Origin: CAYFJO01 sp964343305
GTDB lineage: Bacteria; Planctomycetota; Planctomycetia; Pirellulales; Pirellulaceae
Assembly (NCBI GenBank): GCA_964343305.1
Contig: CAYFJO010000534.1
Coordinates: 1 to 7,007 of the forward strand
Length of the DNA stretch: 7,007 bases
Direction: 5' to 3'
The notes beneath the pieces were generated by a model. The model was given only the letters and a program-made list of their open reading frames with translations, did no database searches and was not told the DNA's origin. The position numbers and the translations under genes were made by a program. This document shows, one piece after another, positions 1 through 6,489 of this stretch. Positions within the stretch are counted from its first letter, which is position 1. Every line of letters begins with the position of its first letter.

Positions 1-74
1 CCAAACAAAGGTCCCCGTCCCCTTTAATTAATTCTTTAATTAATTCGGGACGGTCTCACGACCGCCCCATTGCC
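1..74. repeat. Palindromic AT-rich repeat, REP-like edge
   Basis: A 12-mer, TTTAATTAATTC, occurs twice in perfect tandem (23-34 and 35-46). It lies in the loop of a possible 7-bp stem, CCGTCCC (15-21) with GGGACGG (47-53). A competing hairpin follows directly: CGGTC (51-55) with GACCG (60-64), extended by GGG/CCC around a bulged A. The reverse complement reads as GGGGACGGGGACC next to ATTAATTAAA. From memory this resembles palindromes found beside REP-associated (Y1/RAYT) transposases, but no transposase gene is in the window, so the family is inference. Positions 47-74 recur in diverged form at 6340-6367. Confidence 0.5.
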
Positions 75-282
75 ATGTCGCAAAAGGGCTGTATTTTGTC
101 GCAGCGCGGGACTTGCATTGGTGTTTCGGGGTGTATAATGGAGTTATGCTTGTGCTGCTGCGGCTTGTGCCGCTTGTGGTGGCGAGCGAGAGGAAGAGCG
201 AGATCCAATGACCCGATCCAACACACATCACGAAACGGAAAGCAACCGCGCCGCTGCGCCAACAGTGCGCCGCGCGGACGGG

Positions 283-322
283 TCCTTCCTTCCTTCCTTC
301 CTTCCTTCCTTCCTTCCTTCCT
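283..322. repeat. Tetranucleotide microsatellite (TCCT)10
   Basis: Ten uninterrupted copies of TCCT run from 283 to 322, flanked by GG on the left and GTCTCCTG on the right. All pyrimidines lie on one strand, so the tract could form a polypurine/polypyrimidine structure. It ends 272 bp before the start of the PEP-CTERM gene and lies in no convincing gene. Translated, it gives a Ser-Phe-Leu-Pro repeat on the + strand or Lys-Glu-Gly-Arg on the - strand. Such tracts are prone to slipped-strand length change. Confidence 0.95.
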
Positions 323-581
323 GTCTCCTGTCTTGAGATTCTCGCGACGGTAGGTTCTCTACCCGCGTCTTTTTCTTTCTTGTTTCCCACTCCCTGTCTA
401 CACCCAGCCTGCGGTGCGCGCGCATCGCCAGACGTTCGAGGAGGTGCGAAACACTCAGCATCGATACTCCGGTGCATAACGACGCACCACCGATTTGAAT
501 TTCGCTCCAGCCGTGAAGACCTAAACCCGCGATTGAGATTTTGAACGACTCAAACCGATTACCTTTTCATTTTTCTTTGTC

Positions 582-586
582 AGGAG
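582..586 (+). promoter_or_regulatory. Ribosome binding site fixing the PEP-CTERM start
   Basis: AGGAG lies 8 bases before the ATG at 595. It selects this ATG over the upstream in-frame TTG at 541, which has no such site and would add 18 residues ahead of an otherwise normal signal peptide. Confidence 0.75.
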
Positions 587-594
587 ATGACCCC

Positions 595-1329
595 ATGACT
601 ATCAGATTTCGAACCAAGACCTTTTTGACCCTCGCAGCCGTCATCGTTGCAACACAAGCGGTCGCCGCCACCGTCAACGCCGCCCTGATCACGGGCACCA
701 CGGTGGAGTCCTCATATGCGGCTTTTAACGCCTCTCGGCCACCCAGTGATGCCATCGATGGAAATGGGTTGCCTGGGGGCAACCCGGCATTGAGCGGAAC
801 GCACAACTCCGCGGGCTGGGGGGGGAACTTTCTTGTAATAGATGGGTCAACTTCGGGGGTTTGGATTACGGTGGACTTAGAGGGCAATTACTCCATCGAT
901 CAGATCCACGTCTGGAACTACGGCGAGAGCGGCGTCACCAATCGCGGAATGAAGAATGTCGAGATCTATGTCGCGCCCGACGAGAACGAAGCCAATCTCG
1001 TCAAACTGATCACGGATGGAACGGATGCCACCCACAACGTGTCTGGGGACTTCCTGCTTCCTATAGCAGACGACGCCAGTTGGAAAGGTGTCGATCTCGG
1101 CTTGACGGGAGTGACCAATGCCAGCCTGTTGGACAACGTGCGTCTGGTCAAGATCATCAATTTGGACAACCACGGAAGCAGCAACCGGGTTGGTTTGGCC
1201 GAAATACAGTTCGGCGGCGGCGACCCCGTCATCGATCTGCTGGTCCCAGAACCGGCATCCATCGCCATTTGGTCCATACTCGGGCTCTGCCTGGCAGGTT
1301 ACGGCTATCGACGTCGTCGTAACGGCTAA
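595..1329 (+). CDS. PEP-CTERM sorted surface protein with F5/8 type C (discoidin)-like domain
   Basis: Exported 244-aa protein of planctomycete type. Residues 1 to about 25-29 form a signal peptide: basic RFRTK, a hydrophobic stretch, then alanine-rich possible cleavage sites (AVA-A or VNA-A). Residues about 34-207 resemble an F5/8 type C beta-sandwich, with the early motif SRPPSDAIDGNGLPGG (47-62), WITVDL (90-95), HVWNYGE (105-111) and a closing VRLVKI...VGLAEIQF (182-206). Such domains usually bind carbohydrate or another surface ligand; the ligand here is unknown. The C-terminus is a canonical PEP-CTERM signal: VPEP (217-220), a short hydrophobic helix (about 221-238) and RRRR (239-242). 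In known systems this directs exosortase-dependent processing at the envelope; no exosortase gene is visible here. The start is set by AGGAG at 582-586. The gene appears monocistronic, ending before the strong terminator at 1403-1439. Confidence 0.9.
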   Translation: MTIRFRTKTFLTLAAVIVATQAVAATVNAALITGTTVESSYAAFNASRPPSDAIDGNGLPGGNPALSGTHNSAGWGGNFLVIDGSTSGVWITVDLEGNYSIDQIHVWNYGESGVTNRGMKNVEIYVAPDENEANLVKLITDGTDATHNVSGDFLLPIADDASWKGVDLGLTGVTNASLLDNVRLVKIINLDNHGSSNRVGLAEIQFGGGDPVIDLLVPEPASIAIWSILGLCLAGYGYRRRRNG

Positions 1330-1402
1330 GTAAGTACTCAACAATCGCAACGTGTCATTTGTCTTTGGGGTTGATTTCCGCCGCCACGTTGATCGTTGAT
1401 AA

Positions 1403-1439
1403 GAGCCCGCTCAGCTTGTCGCTGAGCAGGGCTCGTTTT
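1403..1439 (+). terminator. Rho-independent terminator of the PEP-CTERM gene
   Basis: A 13-bp stem with one bulged A: GAGCCCGCTCAGC (1403-1415), loop TTGTC (1416-1420), GCTGAGC (1421-1427), bulge A1428, GGGCTC (1429-1434). It is followed by G and TTTT (1436-1439). It begins 73 bp after the stop codon of the PEP-CTERM gene and should separate it from the downstream cytochrome gene. Confidence 0.85.
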
Positions 1440-1450
1440 GCTGGAGGTTC

Positions 1451-1760
1451 GGCCCCAAGGGGGCCAAACAATATAGCCTGGGACGTCGTTTTTCTTCACC
1501 CCAAAGGGGTGCAACAATATAGCCTAGGGCAGAGCGAAGCGGCGAATGCCGTGCAGCGCCGCCCTAGGTAGACGGTGCGAAATCAGCGCAAAGCCCTGAA
1601 GGGGCGCCACAACGAATCGCATTGTCGCGTTCCATGAATTACGTCGGCGTCGAACGCAATTTATGTTGCGCCCTTTCAGGGCTTTCGGGCGCGTGATCGC
1701 CCGTTACCTAGGGCGGCGCTTCGCTCTGCCCCAGGCTATAATCTGCGGCCCCGTTGGGGC
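1451..1760. repeat. Nested inverted-repeat element (about 310 bp)
   Basis: Several palindromic layers share one centre. The outer arms 1518-1544 and 1714-1740 match as reverse complements at 25 of 27 positions. Arms 1555-1570 and 1705-1720 match perfectly over 16 bp, and 1590-1610 and 1665-1685 match at 19 of 21. A unit made of a short GC hairpin beside an ACAATATAGCCT-like sequence occurs twice in direct orientation (hairpins 1451-1465 and 1497-1511) and once inverted (hairpin 1748-1760 beside AGGCTATAAT). A further hairpin, CGGGCG/CGCCCG, sits at 1686-1703. No open frame inside looks protein-like. It resembles dispersed REP/MITE-like repeats of Planctomycetes, but copy number cannot be judged here. 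Mobile origin, a structured RNA or a transcription-end function are all possible. Confidence 0.85.
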
Positions 1761-1815
1761 AGGATGAAACCGAATGCGGCTTGCCGTGTCGTAAATGTGC
1801 GGCATTTTGTCGCGA

Positions 1816-1840
1816 ATGGGAATTTCCAATCTGGTATAAT
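1816..1840 (+). promoter_or_regulatory. Extended -10 promoter with adjacent dyad
   Basis: TGGTATAAT (1832-1840) is a perfect extended -10 (TGn plus TATAAT). The best-spaced -35 position (about 1812-1817, GCGAAT) is poor, which fits an extended -10 promoter; a TTGTCG at 1807-1812 is too far away (22 bp). Directly upstream is a 15-bp imperfect dyad (1816-1830, centre 1823) with six of seven pairs matching, containing GGAA-T-TTCC. It could be an operator, but that is inference. Transcription from about 1847 would give a leader of roughly 80 nt before the ATG at 1927. Confidence 0.5.
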
Positions 1841-1912
1841 AGGATGGGAAACTTTATTGGTTCATCCTGGCAATCATCGATGCCAACTGGGATCAAGAGT
1901 AAACGAATAGTA

Positions 1913-1918
1913 GAGGGA
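1913..1918 (+). promoter_or_regulatory. Ribosome binding site of the HzsA-related gene
   Basis: GAGGGA lies 8 bases before the ATG at 1927. This favours 1927 over the internal ATG at 1945, which would also shorten the basic n-region of the signal peptide. Confidence 0.65.
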
Positions 1919-1926
1919 AGAAAATA

Positions 1927-4404
1927 ATGTTCAGACGGATCCTTATGACAATGACTGCGATTGTGATTGGCGGCACAGTTCATTGCTTTGCTGCTGATTC
2001 AAGCGCTGACGCATCGCTCTTGGATAAAGTTAAGCAACATGGTGTTGCGGACATTGTTTTTGTTGCCAGAAAAACCCATATGGACAGAGCCCATTGGTAC
2101 GAGAACTTCAGCCATGCATCAGGAGACACGGAGAGAAAGTTCTATCGTGATGGCGGAAAGCTCTGTCGATACAACATCAACGAGAAGAAGCTGAAAATAC
2201 TACTCGACGATCCAACTGGCGGCGTGCGAGATCCGCAGGTGCACTACGACGGGAAGAAGATCCTGTTCTCATACCGCAAAGGGGGACAGCCGTTTTATCA
2301 TCTTTATGAAATTAACATTGACGGCTCCGGCTTGCGGCAGATCACCCGCGGATCGTTTGATGATTTTGAACCTGCCTATCTGCCAGATGGCGGAATCGTC
2401 TTCTGTTCCAGCCGCTGCAATCGCTGGGTGAACTGCTGGATTGTACGTGTTGCCAACATCTACCGATGCGATGGGGATGGGCAGAACATGCGGGCGCTAT
2501 CGTGTAATGTCGAACACGATAATACTCCCTGGGTTCTGCCCGATGGCCGCATCCTCTACACGCGTTGGGAGTATATCGACCGCTCTCAGGTACGATATCA
2601 CCATCTGTGGACAATGAATCCCGATGGCAGTAACCAGATGGTTTATTATGGAAACATGCATCCGTACACACTCATGATCGATGCCAAACCTATCCCGAAT
2701 ACGACAAAAGTCGTTGCTTCCTTCTCGCCAAAACACGGAAGAGCTGAACACGCGGGCGTGGTAACGATTGTTGATCCGAGCAGTGGTCCGGATGATCGAA
2801 CGTCAGCGAAGGCTATCTCGGGCAAGCAACTCTATTACGATCCGTACCCTTTGTCCGAACAACTCTTTCTCGTGGCGAATGCTGACGATTTCGGCGTGCT
2901 TGACTCAAACAATAATTATGAAGCGATCTGGACTCTGCCTAAAGCATGGCAAGACGAAGGCCTAACGGTTCACGAGCCGAGGCAGTTGCGCCCAAGAAAA
3001 CGTGAACCTGTGATCCCTTCGCGTGTCGATAAGTCGAAATCGACCGGAACGGTTATGTTAGACAGTGTTTACAAAGGCCGTAACATGAAGGGCGTCAAGC
3101 CGGGCGATATTAAAAAACTGCTCGTCTTGGAAGCGCTCCCTAAGCCGATTAATTTTAGCGGCAGTTGGCATCCGATCAGTTTTGGAGGCACGTTTACGCT
3201 GGAACGTGTTCTCGGCACCGTCGATGTCGAAGAAGATGGCAGTGCTAACTTCGAATTGCCTGCGATGCGAAGTATCTTCTTTGTGGCATTGGACGAGAAT
3301 GACATGTCGGTCAAACGCATGCAGAGTTTTCTAACTGTGCAACCAGGCGAACGGCTTGATTGTATCGGGTGCCATGAAGATCGAACCTCGGCACCCGCCA
3401 GGCCGCGTATAAATTTGGCGATGAAGAAGCTGGCACAAAAGATCAAACCGCTGGAAAACATCCCCGGCGTGTTCGATTTCCCCCGCGATATTCAACCGAT
3501 TCTCGATAAGCATTGCGTGTCGTGTCACGATTATCAGAAGACCGCAAAAGGTGGTCCGCGTGCTGGTGGAATCATACTCTCTGGCGATCGCAGCCCGACT
3601 TATTCACAATCTTATCTCACGCTGTTTGCGAAGAACCTAGTAGTCGATGCGCGCAACGGCGATGGTAATCGTGCGCCACGAGAGGTCGGCACTTCGGCCA
3701 GTCCGTTGATGCAATTGATAGACGGGTCGCATCATGACGCGAAACCATCGGCTCACGAGGTCGACATGATCCGCTATTGGATCGAAAGCGCGGCTCCATA
3801 TCCCGGCACGTACGCTTCGCTGGGGACAGGGGAATGTCGCGCTAGTGTGAATCAAGAGGTTTTAACACGCCGTTGTGGGTCGTGCCATTCAAATAGAACC
3901 ACGTTGCACCATGGTGGTGGGCTTAAAGGGTTTGCTCAAGGGCATCAGCTAATCAAAGACGATCCGATGTTTCCGTTCTGCAAGGAACTGACGATCAATC
4001 TGTCCCGTCCGGAAAATTCGATGGTCCTGCTCGCCCCGCTGGCAAAATCGGCTGGTGGATATGGGATTTGCCGACCACTGTCGCCTGTGGAATTGGCAAG
4101 CTGGCAAAAAGGAGAGCAGCTAACGTCGAAAACGCTCGGTACAGAAAAGCCAATTCTTCCCGACCGCAGCGATCCTGACTACCAGTCGCTGCTGGGAGAC
4201 ATTGAAAAAAGAAAGCAAGGCTTTGAGAAATTCACCAAACGATTCGACATGCCAGACTTTCGACCCAACAAACATTACATTCGCGAGATGAAGAGTTTCG
4301 GCATGTTGCCAAAAGATTTCTCAGACGAAACTCCGATCGACGTCTACGAAACGGACGAAAAATATTGGCGCTCGCATTGGTACACCCCACTTGAAAGTGA
4401 TTAG
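1927..4404 (+). CDS. HzsA-related exported beta-propeller / multiheme cytochrome c protein
   Basis: An 825-aa periplasmic protein related to the alpha subunit of hydrazine synthase. Residues 1 to about 22 are a signal peptide (FRR, hydrophobic core, CFA-A). About 40-345 is a TolB-like propeller with repeated strands such as IDGSGLRQITRG (131-142), YLPDGGIVF (151-159), VLPDGRILYTRWEY (203-216) and NPDGSNQM (231-238). It carries a cysteine cluster C160, C164, C170, C181, C193. The middle region (about 405-475) resembles the hydrazine synthase alpha middle domain. Three CXXCH sites would bind covalent heme c: 479-483, 530-534 and 650-654. The end (FDMPDFRP 773-780, YIREMK 784-789, YWRSHWYTP 813-821) matches, from memory, the conserved tail of this family, so the protein appears complete; length is close to that of the anammox subunit. 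The reaction is unknown. Hydrazine synthesis should not be inferred, since no beta/gamma partners or anammox genes are present. It shares strand with the downstream sulfatase gene and may be co-transcribed. Confidence 0.92.
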   Translation: MFRRILMTMTAIVIGGTVHCFAADSSADASLLDKVKQHGVADIVFVARKTHMDRAHWYENFSHASGDTERKFYRDGGKLCRYNINEKKLKILLDDPTGGVRDPQVHYDGKKILFSYRKGGQPFYHLYEINIDGSGLRQITRGSFDDFEPAYLPDGGIVFCSSRCNRWVNCWIVRVANIYRCDGDGQNMRALSCNVEHDNTPWVLPDGRILYTRWEYIDRSQVRYHHLWTMNPDGSNQMVYYGNMHPYTLMIDAKPIPNTTKVVASFSPKHGRAEHAGVVTIVDPSSGPDDRTSAKAISGKQLYYDPYPLSEQLFLVANADDFGVLDSNNNYEAIWTLPKAWQDEGLTVHEPRQLRPRKREPVIPSRVDKSKSTGTVMLDSVYKGRNMKGVKPGDIKKLLVLEALPKPINFSGSWHPISFGGTFTLERVLGTVDVEEDGSANFELPAMRSIFFVALDENDMSVKRMQSFLTVQPGERLDCIGCHEDRTSAPARPRINLAMKKLAQKIKPLENIPGVFDFPRDIQPILDKHCVSCHDYQKTAKGGPRAGGIILSGDRSPTYSQSYLTLFAKNLVVDARNGDGNRAPREVGTSASPLMQLIDGSHHDAKPSAHEVDMIRYWIESAAPYPGTYASLGTGECRASVNQEVLTRRCGSCHSNRTTLHHGGGLKGFAQGHQLIKDDPMFPFCKELTINLSRPENSMVLLAPLAKSAGGYGICRPLSPVELASWQKGEQLTSKTLGTEKPILPDRSDPDYQSLLGDIEKRKQGFEKFTKRFDMPDFRPNKHYIREMKSFGMLPKDFSDETPIDVYETDEKYWRSHWYTPLESD

Positions 4405-4427
4405 CCCAAGCTCCATTTGCGATGCAA

Positions 4428-4565
4428 CTTCACCCTCCCCCTGGGAGGGTCGGACGCGATAGCGGCCGGGGAGGGCGGCAGCTGAATGGAAACTTGCCAC
4501 CAGCTTCAGCCCTCCCCGGTAACTCGCTTACGCTCGTTTCCGACCCTCCCGAGGGGAGGGTGAAG
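4428..4565. repeat. 138-bp GC-rich palindromic element
   Basis: The outer arms 4428-4453 and 4540-4565 are reverse complements at 24 of 26 positions. Each arm is itself a hairpin: CCCTCCC (4433-4439) with GGGAGGG (4443-4449), and CCCTCCC (4544-4550) with GGGAGGG (4554-4560). An inner perfect 11-bp pair, CCGGGGAGGGC (4466-4476) and GCCCTCCCCGG (4509-4519), makes the whole element cruciform-like. The open frame across it is repeat-derived, not a gene. It occupies most of the spacer between the cytochrome and sulfatase genes and could attenuate transcription or stabilise a transcript end. It is unrelated in sequence to the 1451-1760 element and looks like a dispersed planctomycete repeat. Confidence 0.9.
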
Positions 4566-4593
4566 ATCTCGACGCACAAACTGAAAGGTTATC

Positions 4594-6279
4594 ATGAGAA
4601 GAAGTGTGTTGATAAAAATTAAACTTGTTCTGTTATCTCTGTCGGTTCTGCTGTCTGCAGCTTTTTATGCAGCTGCAGCGCAGAAGCCGAACATCGTCTT
4701 GATCCTGACCGACAATCAGAGTTACTACGAGCTGAGTGCGCATGGTCACACGATTGTGCAGACCCCGCGCATCGATGCACTGGCTGCCGAAGGGGTCGAC
4801 TTTACCCAGTTCTACGCGGCACCATACTGCTCACCCAGCCGCGGGTCACTGATGACCGGACGCTATGCTCTGCGCAGCGGAATCCACAACACCATCGGCG
4901 GCTTCTGTATTTTGCGCAAAGGGGAGAAGACGGTTGCCGATTATCTGAAGTCAGCCGGTTATCGCACGGGGATTTTTGGGAAATGGCACCTTGGGCATTC
5001 CTATGATTACCAGCCGAAGTATCGCGGCTTTGAAGAAGTCTTTGTCCATCGCGGCGGGTTCATCGGCCAGATGCAGGATTACATCGGTAATGGCTATGTG
5101 GACGGCACCTACGAGCACAACGGCAAGGACTACAAAACCGAGGGGCATTCCACCGACGTGCTTTTTCGTCGGGGCATGAATTTTATTGAAGCGAACAAAG
5201 ACCGCCCCTTCTTCGCGTTTATCTCTACTCCCGCCGTACATGACTTCAAGCCGCATGCCGGGGCGCGTGAACGCATGATCAAGCGCGGGGTATCCGAAGA
5301 CCTCAAGCACCTGTCCCTGCTTTCGGGAGTTGAAAACCTGGATGATAACGTCGGTTATGTGCTCGACCAGCTTGACCGTTTGAAACTGAGCGACACAACC
5401 TTGGTGATCGTTGCGACCGACCAAGGTATGTATGGGCGTGGACACCCGGAGGGCATCAAGCTGAACTCCGCTCAGGGCTATGATCCGCGGCATCACGTTT
5501 TTTGCATGCTACGCTATCCGCCATGGCAGGGAGAGCATCACAGCTCCGATGCATTAGCCGGCATGGTCGACTTGATGCCGACGATCCTCGATGCTGCCGG
5601 TATCGATATCCCTAAGAATGTCGATGGTCGCAGCCTGCGCCCGATCCTATCTGGGCAATCTGACTGGCAGGATGACCGCACCTTGATTGTCCAATGTCCG
5701 CGGGGTAGGGAGCGTGCAAGAGAAAAGAATGTCTCGGTAAAAGCGGGGCGGTGGCGGTTGGTGAACGGCTCGAAGCTTTACGATGTCGATAAGGACTGGC
5801 TGCAGAAACATGATGTAGCTGCCGAGCATCCGGAGGTGGTGGCCAAACTGAAAGCGAAGTACGACGTGTTCTGGAATTCTCTACCGTCTGTTGAAGACGT
5901 TCGTCCGGTGATCTTGATAAGCGGCCCGGACGTCAAAGAGGTTCGTCTCGATACCCATGCCTGGTACAAAGGCGATCAGCCCTTTCGCCAGGGCCAAATT
6001 AAAGGGAAGTTTAACGGCACCTGGATCATCGATGTTCCCGCCGACGGCCGTTACCGTTTTGAGCTTCGACGTTATCCTAAAGATGCTCCTGCAGCCATAG
6101 GTGCCACCAAGGCAAGCCTGACGATTGGCGCTAGCATCGTTTCGGTTAGTGTCGAGGCTTCCGACGTCAGTGTCCCCATCGAAATTTCCCTGAAGAAAGG
6201 CGTCTATGACATGACCTCCATGCTTGATGATGATCCTTCCTGGGGAGCCTATTTTGTATACGTTCAGTCGCTGAAATAA
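4594..6279 (+). CDS. Exported formylglycine-dependent sulfatase (arylsulfatase family)
   Basis: A 561-aa family S1 sulfatase that hydrolyses a sulfate ester outside the cytoplasm; the substrate cannot be told from sequence. Residues 1 to about 29 are a signal peptide (RRS...KIK, leucine-rich core, AAAA). The catalytic domain opens with KPNIVLILTDNQ (31-42). The maturation motif CSPSR (79-83) with LMTGR (86-90) marks C79 as the cysteine converted to formylglycine. GKWHLG (129-134) supplies the usual active-site Lys130 and His132. H216 sits in a TPAVHDFKPH segment (212-221), and TDQG (275-278) supplies Asp276. The usual second metal-site residues differ from the textbook pair: Asn41 follows Asp40, and Gln277 follows Asp276. 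From memory both occur in other sulfatases, so activity is still expected. Residues about 440-561 form an extra beta-rich C-terminal domain (WIIDVPADGRYRFELRRYP 477-495, AYFVYVQSL 552-560). The ATG at 4594 has a weak AAAGG upstream (4584-4588). No maturation enzyme is encoded in the window. Confidence 0.94.
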   Translation: MRRSVLIKIKLVLLSLSVLLSAAFYAAAAQKPNIVLILTDNQSYYELSAHGHTIVQTPRIDALAAEGVDFTQFYAAPYCSPSRGSLMTGRYALRSGIHNTIGGFCILRKGEKTVADYLKSAGYRTGIFGKWHLGHSYDYQPKYRGFEEVFVHRGGFIGQMQDYIGNGYVDGTYEHNGKDYKTEGHSTDVLFRRGMNFIEANKDRPFFAFISTPAVHDFKPHAGARERMIKRGVSEDLKHLSLLSGVENLDDNVGYVLDQLDRLKLSDTTLVIVATDQGMYGRGHPEGIKLNSAQGYDPRHHVFCMLRYPPWQGEHHSSDALAGMVDLMPTILDAAGIDIPKNVDGRSLRPILSGQSDWQDDRTLIVQCPRGRERAREKNVSVKAGRWRLVNGSKLYDVDKDWLQKHDVAAEHPEVVAKLKAKYDVFWNSLPSVEDVRPVILISGPDVKEVRLDTHAWYKGDQPFRQGQIKGKFNGTWIIDVPADGRYRFELRRYPKDAPAAIGATKASLTIGASIVSVSVEASDVSVPIEISLKKGVYDMTSMLDDDPSWGAYFVYVQSLK

Positions 6280-6310
6280 GCCCGCGGAAGGATGGCACTT
6301 CCCGTACGAT

Positions 6311-6323
6311 AGCCGTCCCGGCT
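6311..6323. repeat. Short GC hairpin after the sulfatase gene
   Basis: AGCCG (6311-6315), loop TCC, CGGCT (6319-6323), within a longer imperfect dyad reaching GA (6308-6309) and TC (6325-6326). It has no T-run and resembles a fragment of a dispersed planctomycete palindrome. It may help protect the 3' end of the sulfatase transcript. Confidence 0.5.
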
Positions 6324-6339
6324 GTCGAAACCATGTTAT

Positions 6340-6367
6340 GGGACGGTATCATGACCGTCCGTTTGCC
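6340..6367 (+). terminator. Hairpin, possible sulfatase terminator; diverged copy of repeat at 47-74
   Basis: GGACGGT (6341-6347) pairs perfectly with ACCGTCC (6354-6360) across a 6-base loop and is followed by GTTTG, only a short T-run. It starts 62 bp past the sulfatase stop. The stretch aligns without gaps to 47-74 at 23 of 28 positions, including a shared TTGCC after the palindrome, so it is probably a member of a repeat family that may also act as a terminator. Confidence 0.45.
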
Positions 6368-6489
6368 GCATACAATAAACGCGTCGGACAAGTGACCAGA
6401 AGTTCTAACGGCAGAACATTGGTCGACTTTGCTGCAACCTCACGCTTCGCGCATTCCTTGTTAGAACTCGCGTGTTGCAACGCATGGTT

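Larger units (their letters stand above)
70..594. other. Intergenic region without a convincing gene
   Basis: Open frames exist on both strands here but none reads like a protein. Their products are rich in Cys, Arg, Ser and Trp without domain structure, and one is dominated by the translated microsatellite. A TATAAT hexamer at 134-139 has TTGCAT 15 bp upstream (113-118), a poor spacing, and no credible gene begins downstream of it. Positions 357-400 are pyrimidine-rich. No tRNA or known riboswitch was recognised. The 3' part should contain the leader and promoter of the PEP-CTERM gene, but I cannot identify a -35/-10 pair with confidence. Confidence 0.55.

Noticed and set aside
75..353. 92-codon open frame on the + strand
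   Set aside because: Cys/Arg/Trp-rich composition with no domain; the C-terminal third is translated microsatellite.
40..477. 145-codon open frame on the - strand containing Lys-Glu-Gly-Arg repeats
   Set aside because: It is a read-through of the TCCT microsatellite plus low-complexity sequence. It has no domain or signal peptide and it ends in the palindromic repeat.
541..594. TTG-initiated N-terminal extension of the PEP-CTERM protein
   Set aside because: The ATG at 595 has a well-placed AGGAG and begins directly with a normal signal peptide; the extension would place the signal sequence internally.
1359..1983. Small open frames at 1359-1571 (+) and 1708-1983 (-)
   Set aside because: They translate the terminator and the nested inverted repeat, and the second also runs into the start of the cytochrome gene; no protein features.
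1927..4404. True hydrazine synthase / anammox locus
   Set aside because: Only an alpha-like protein is present. The neighbours are a sulfatase and a PEP-CTERM protein, and related proteins are common in planctomycetes that lack anammox.
4422..4622. 66-codon open frame on the + strand
   Set aside because: It lies almost entirely within the 138-bp palindrome and overlaps the sulfatase start.
6402..6467. Integron attC-like site (GTTCTAAC ... GTTAGAAC)
   Set aside because: The ends look like R''/R' boxes, but the inner arms are not complementary as attC L boxes should be, the 7-mers deviate from RYYYAAC/GTTRRRY, and no cassette gene or integrase is visible.
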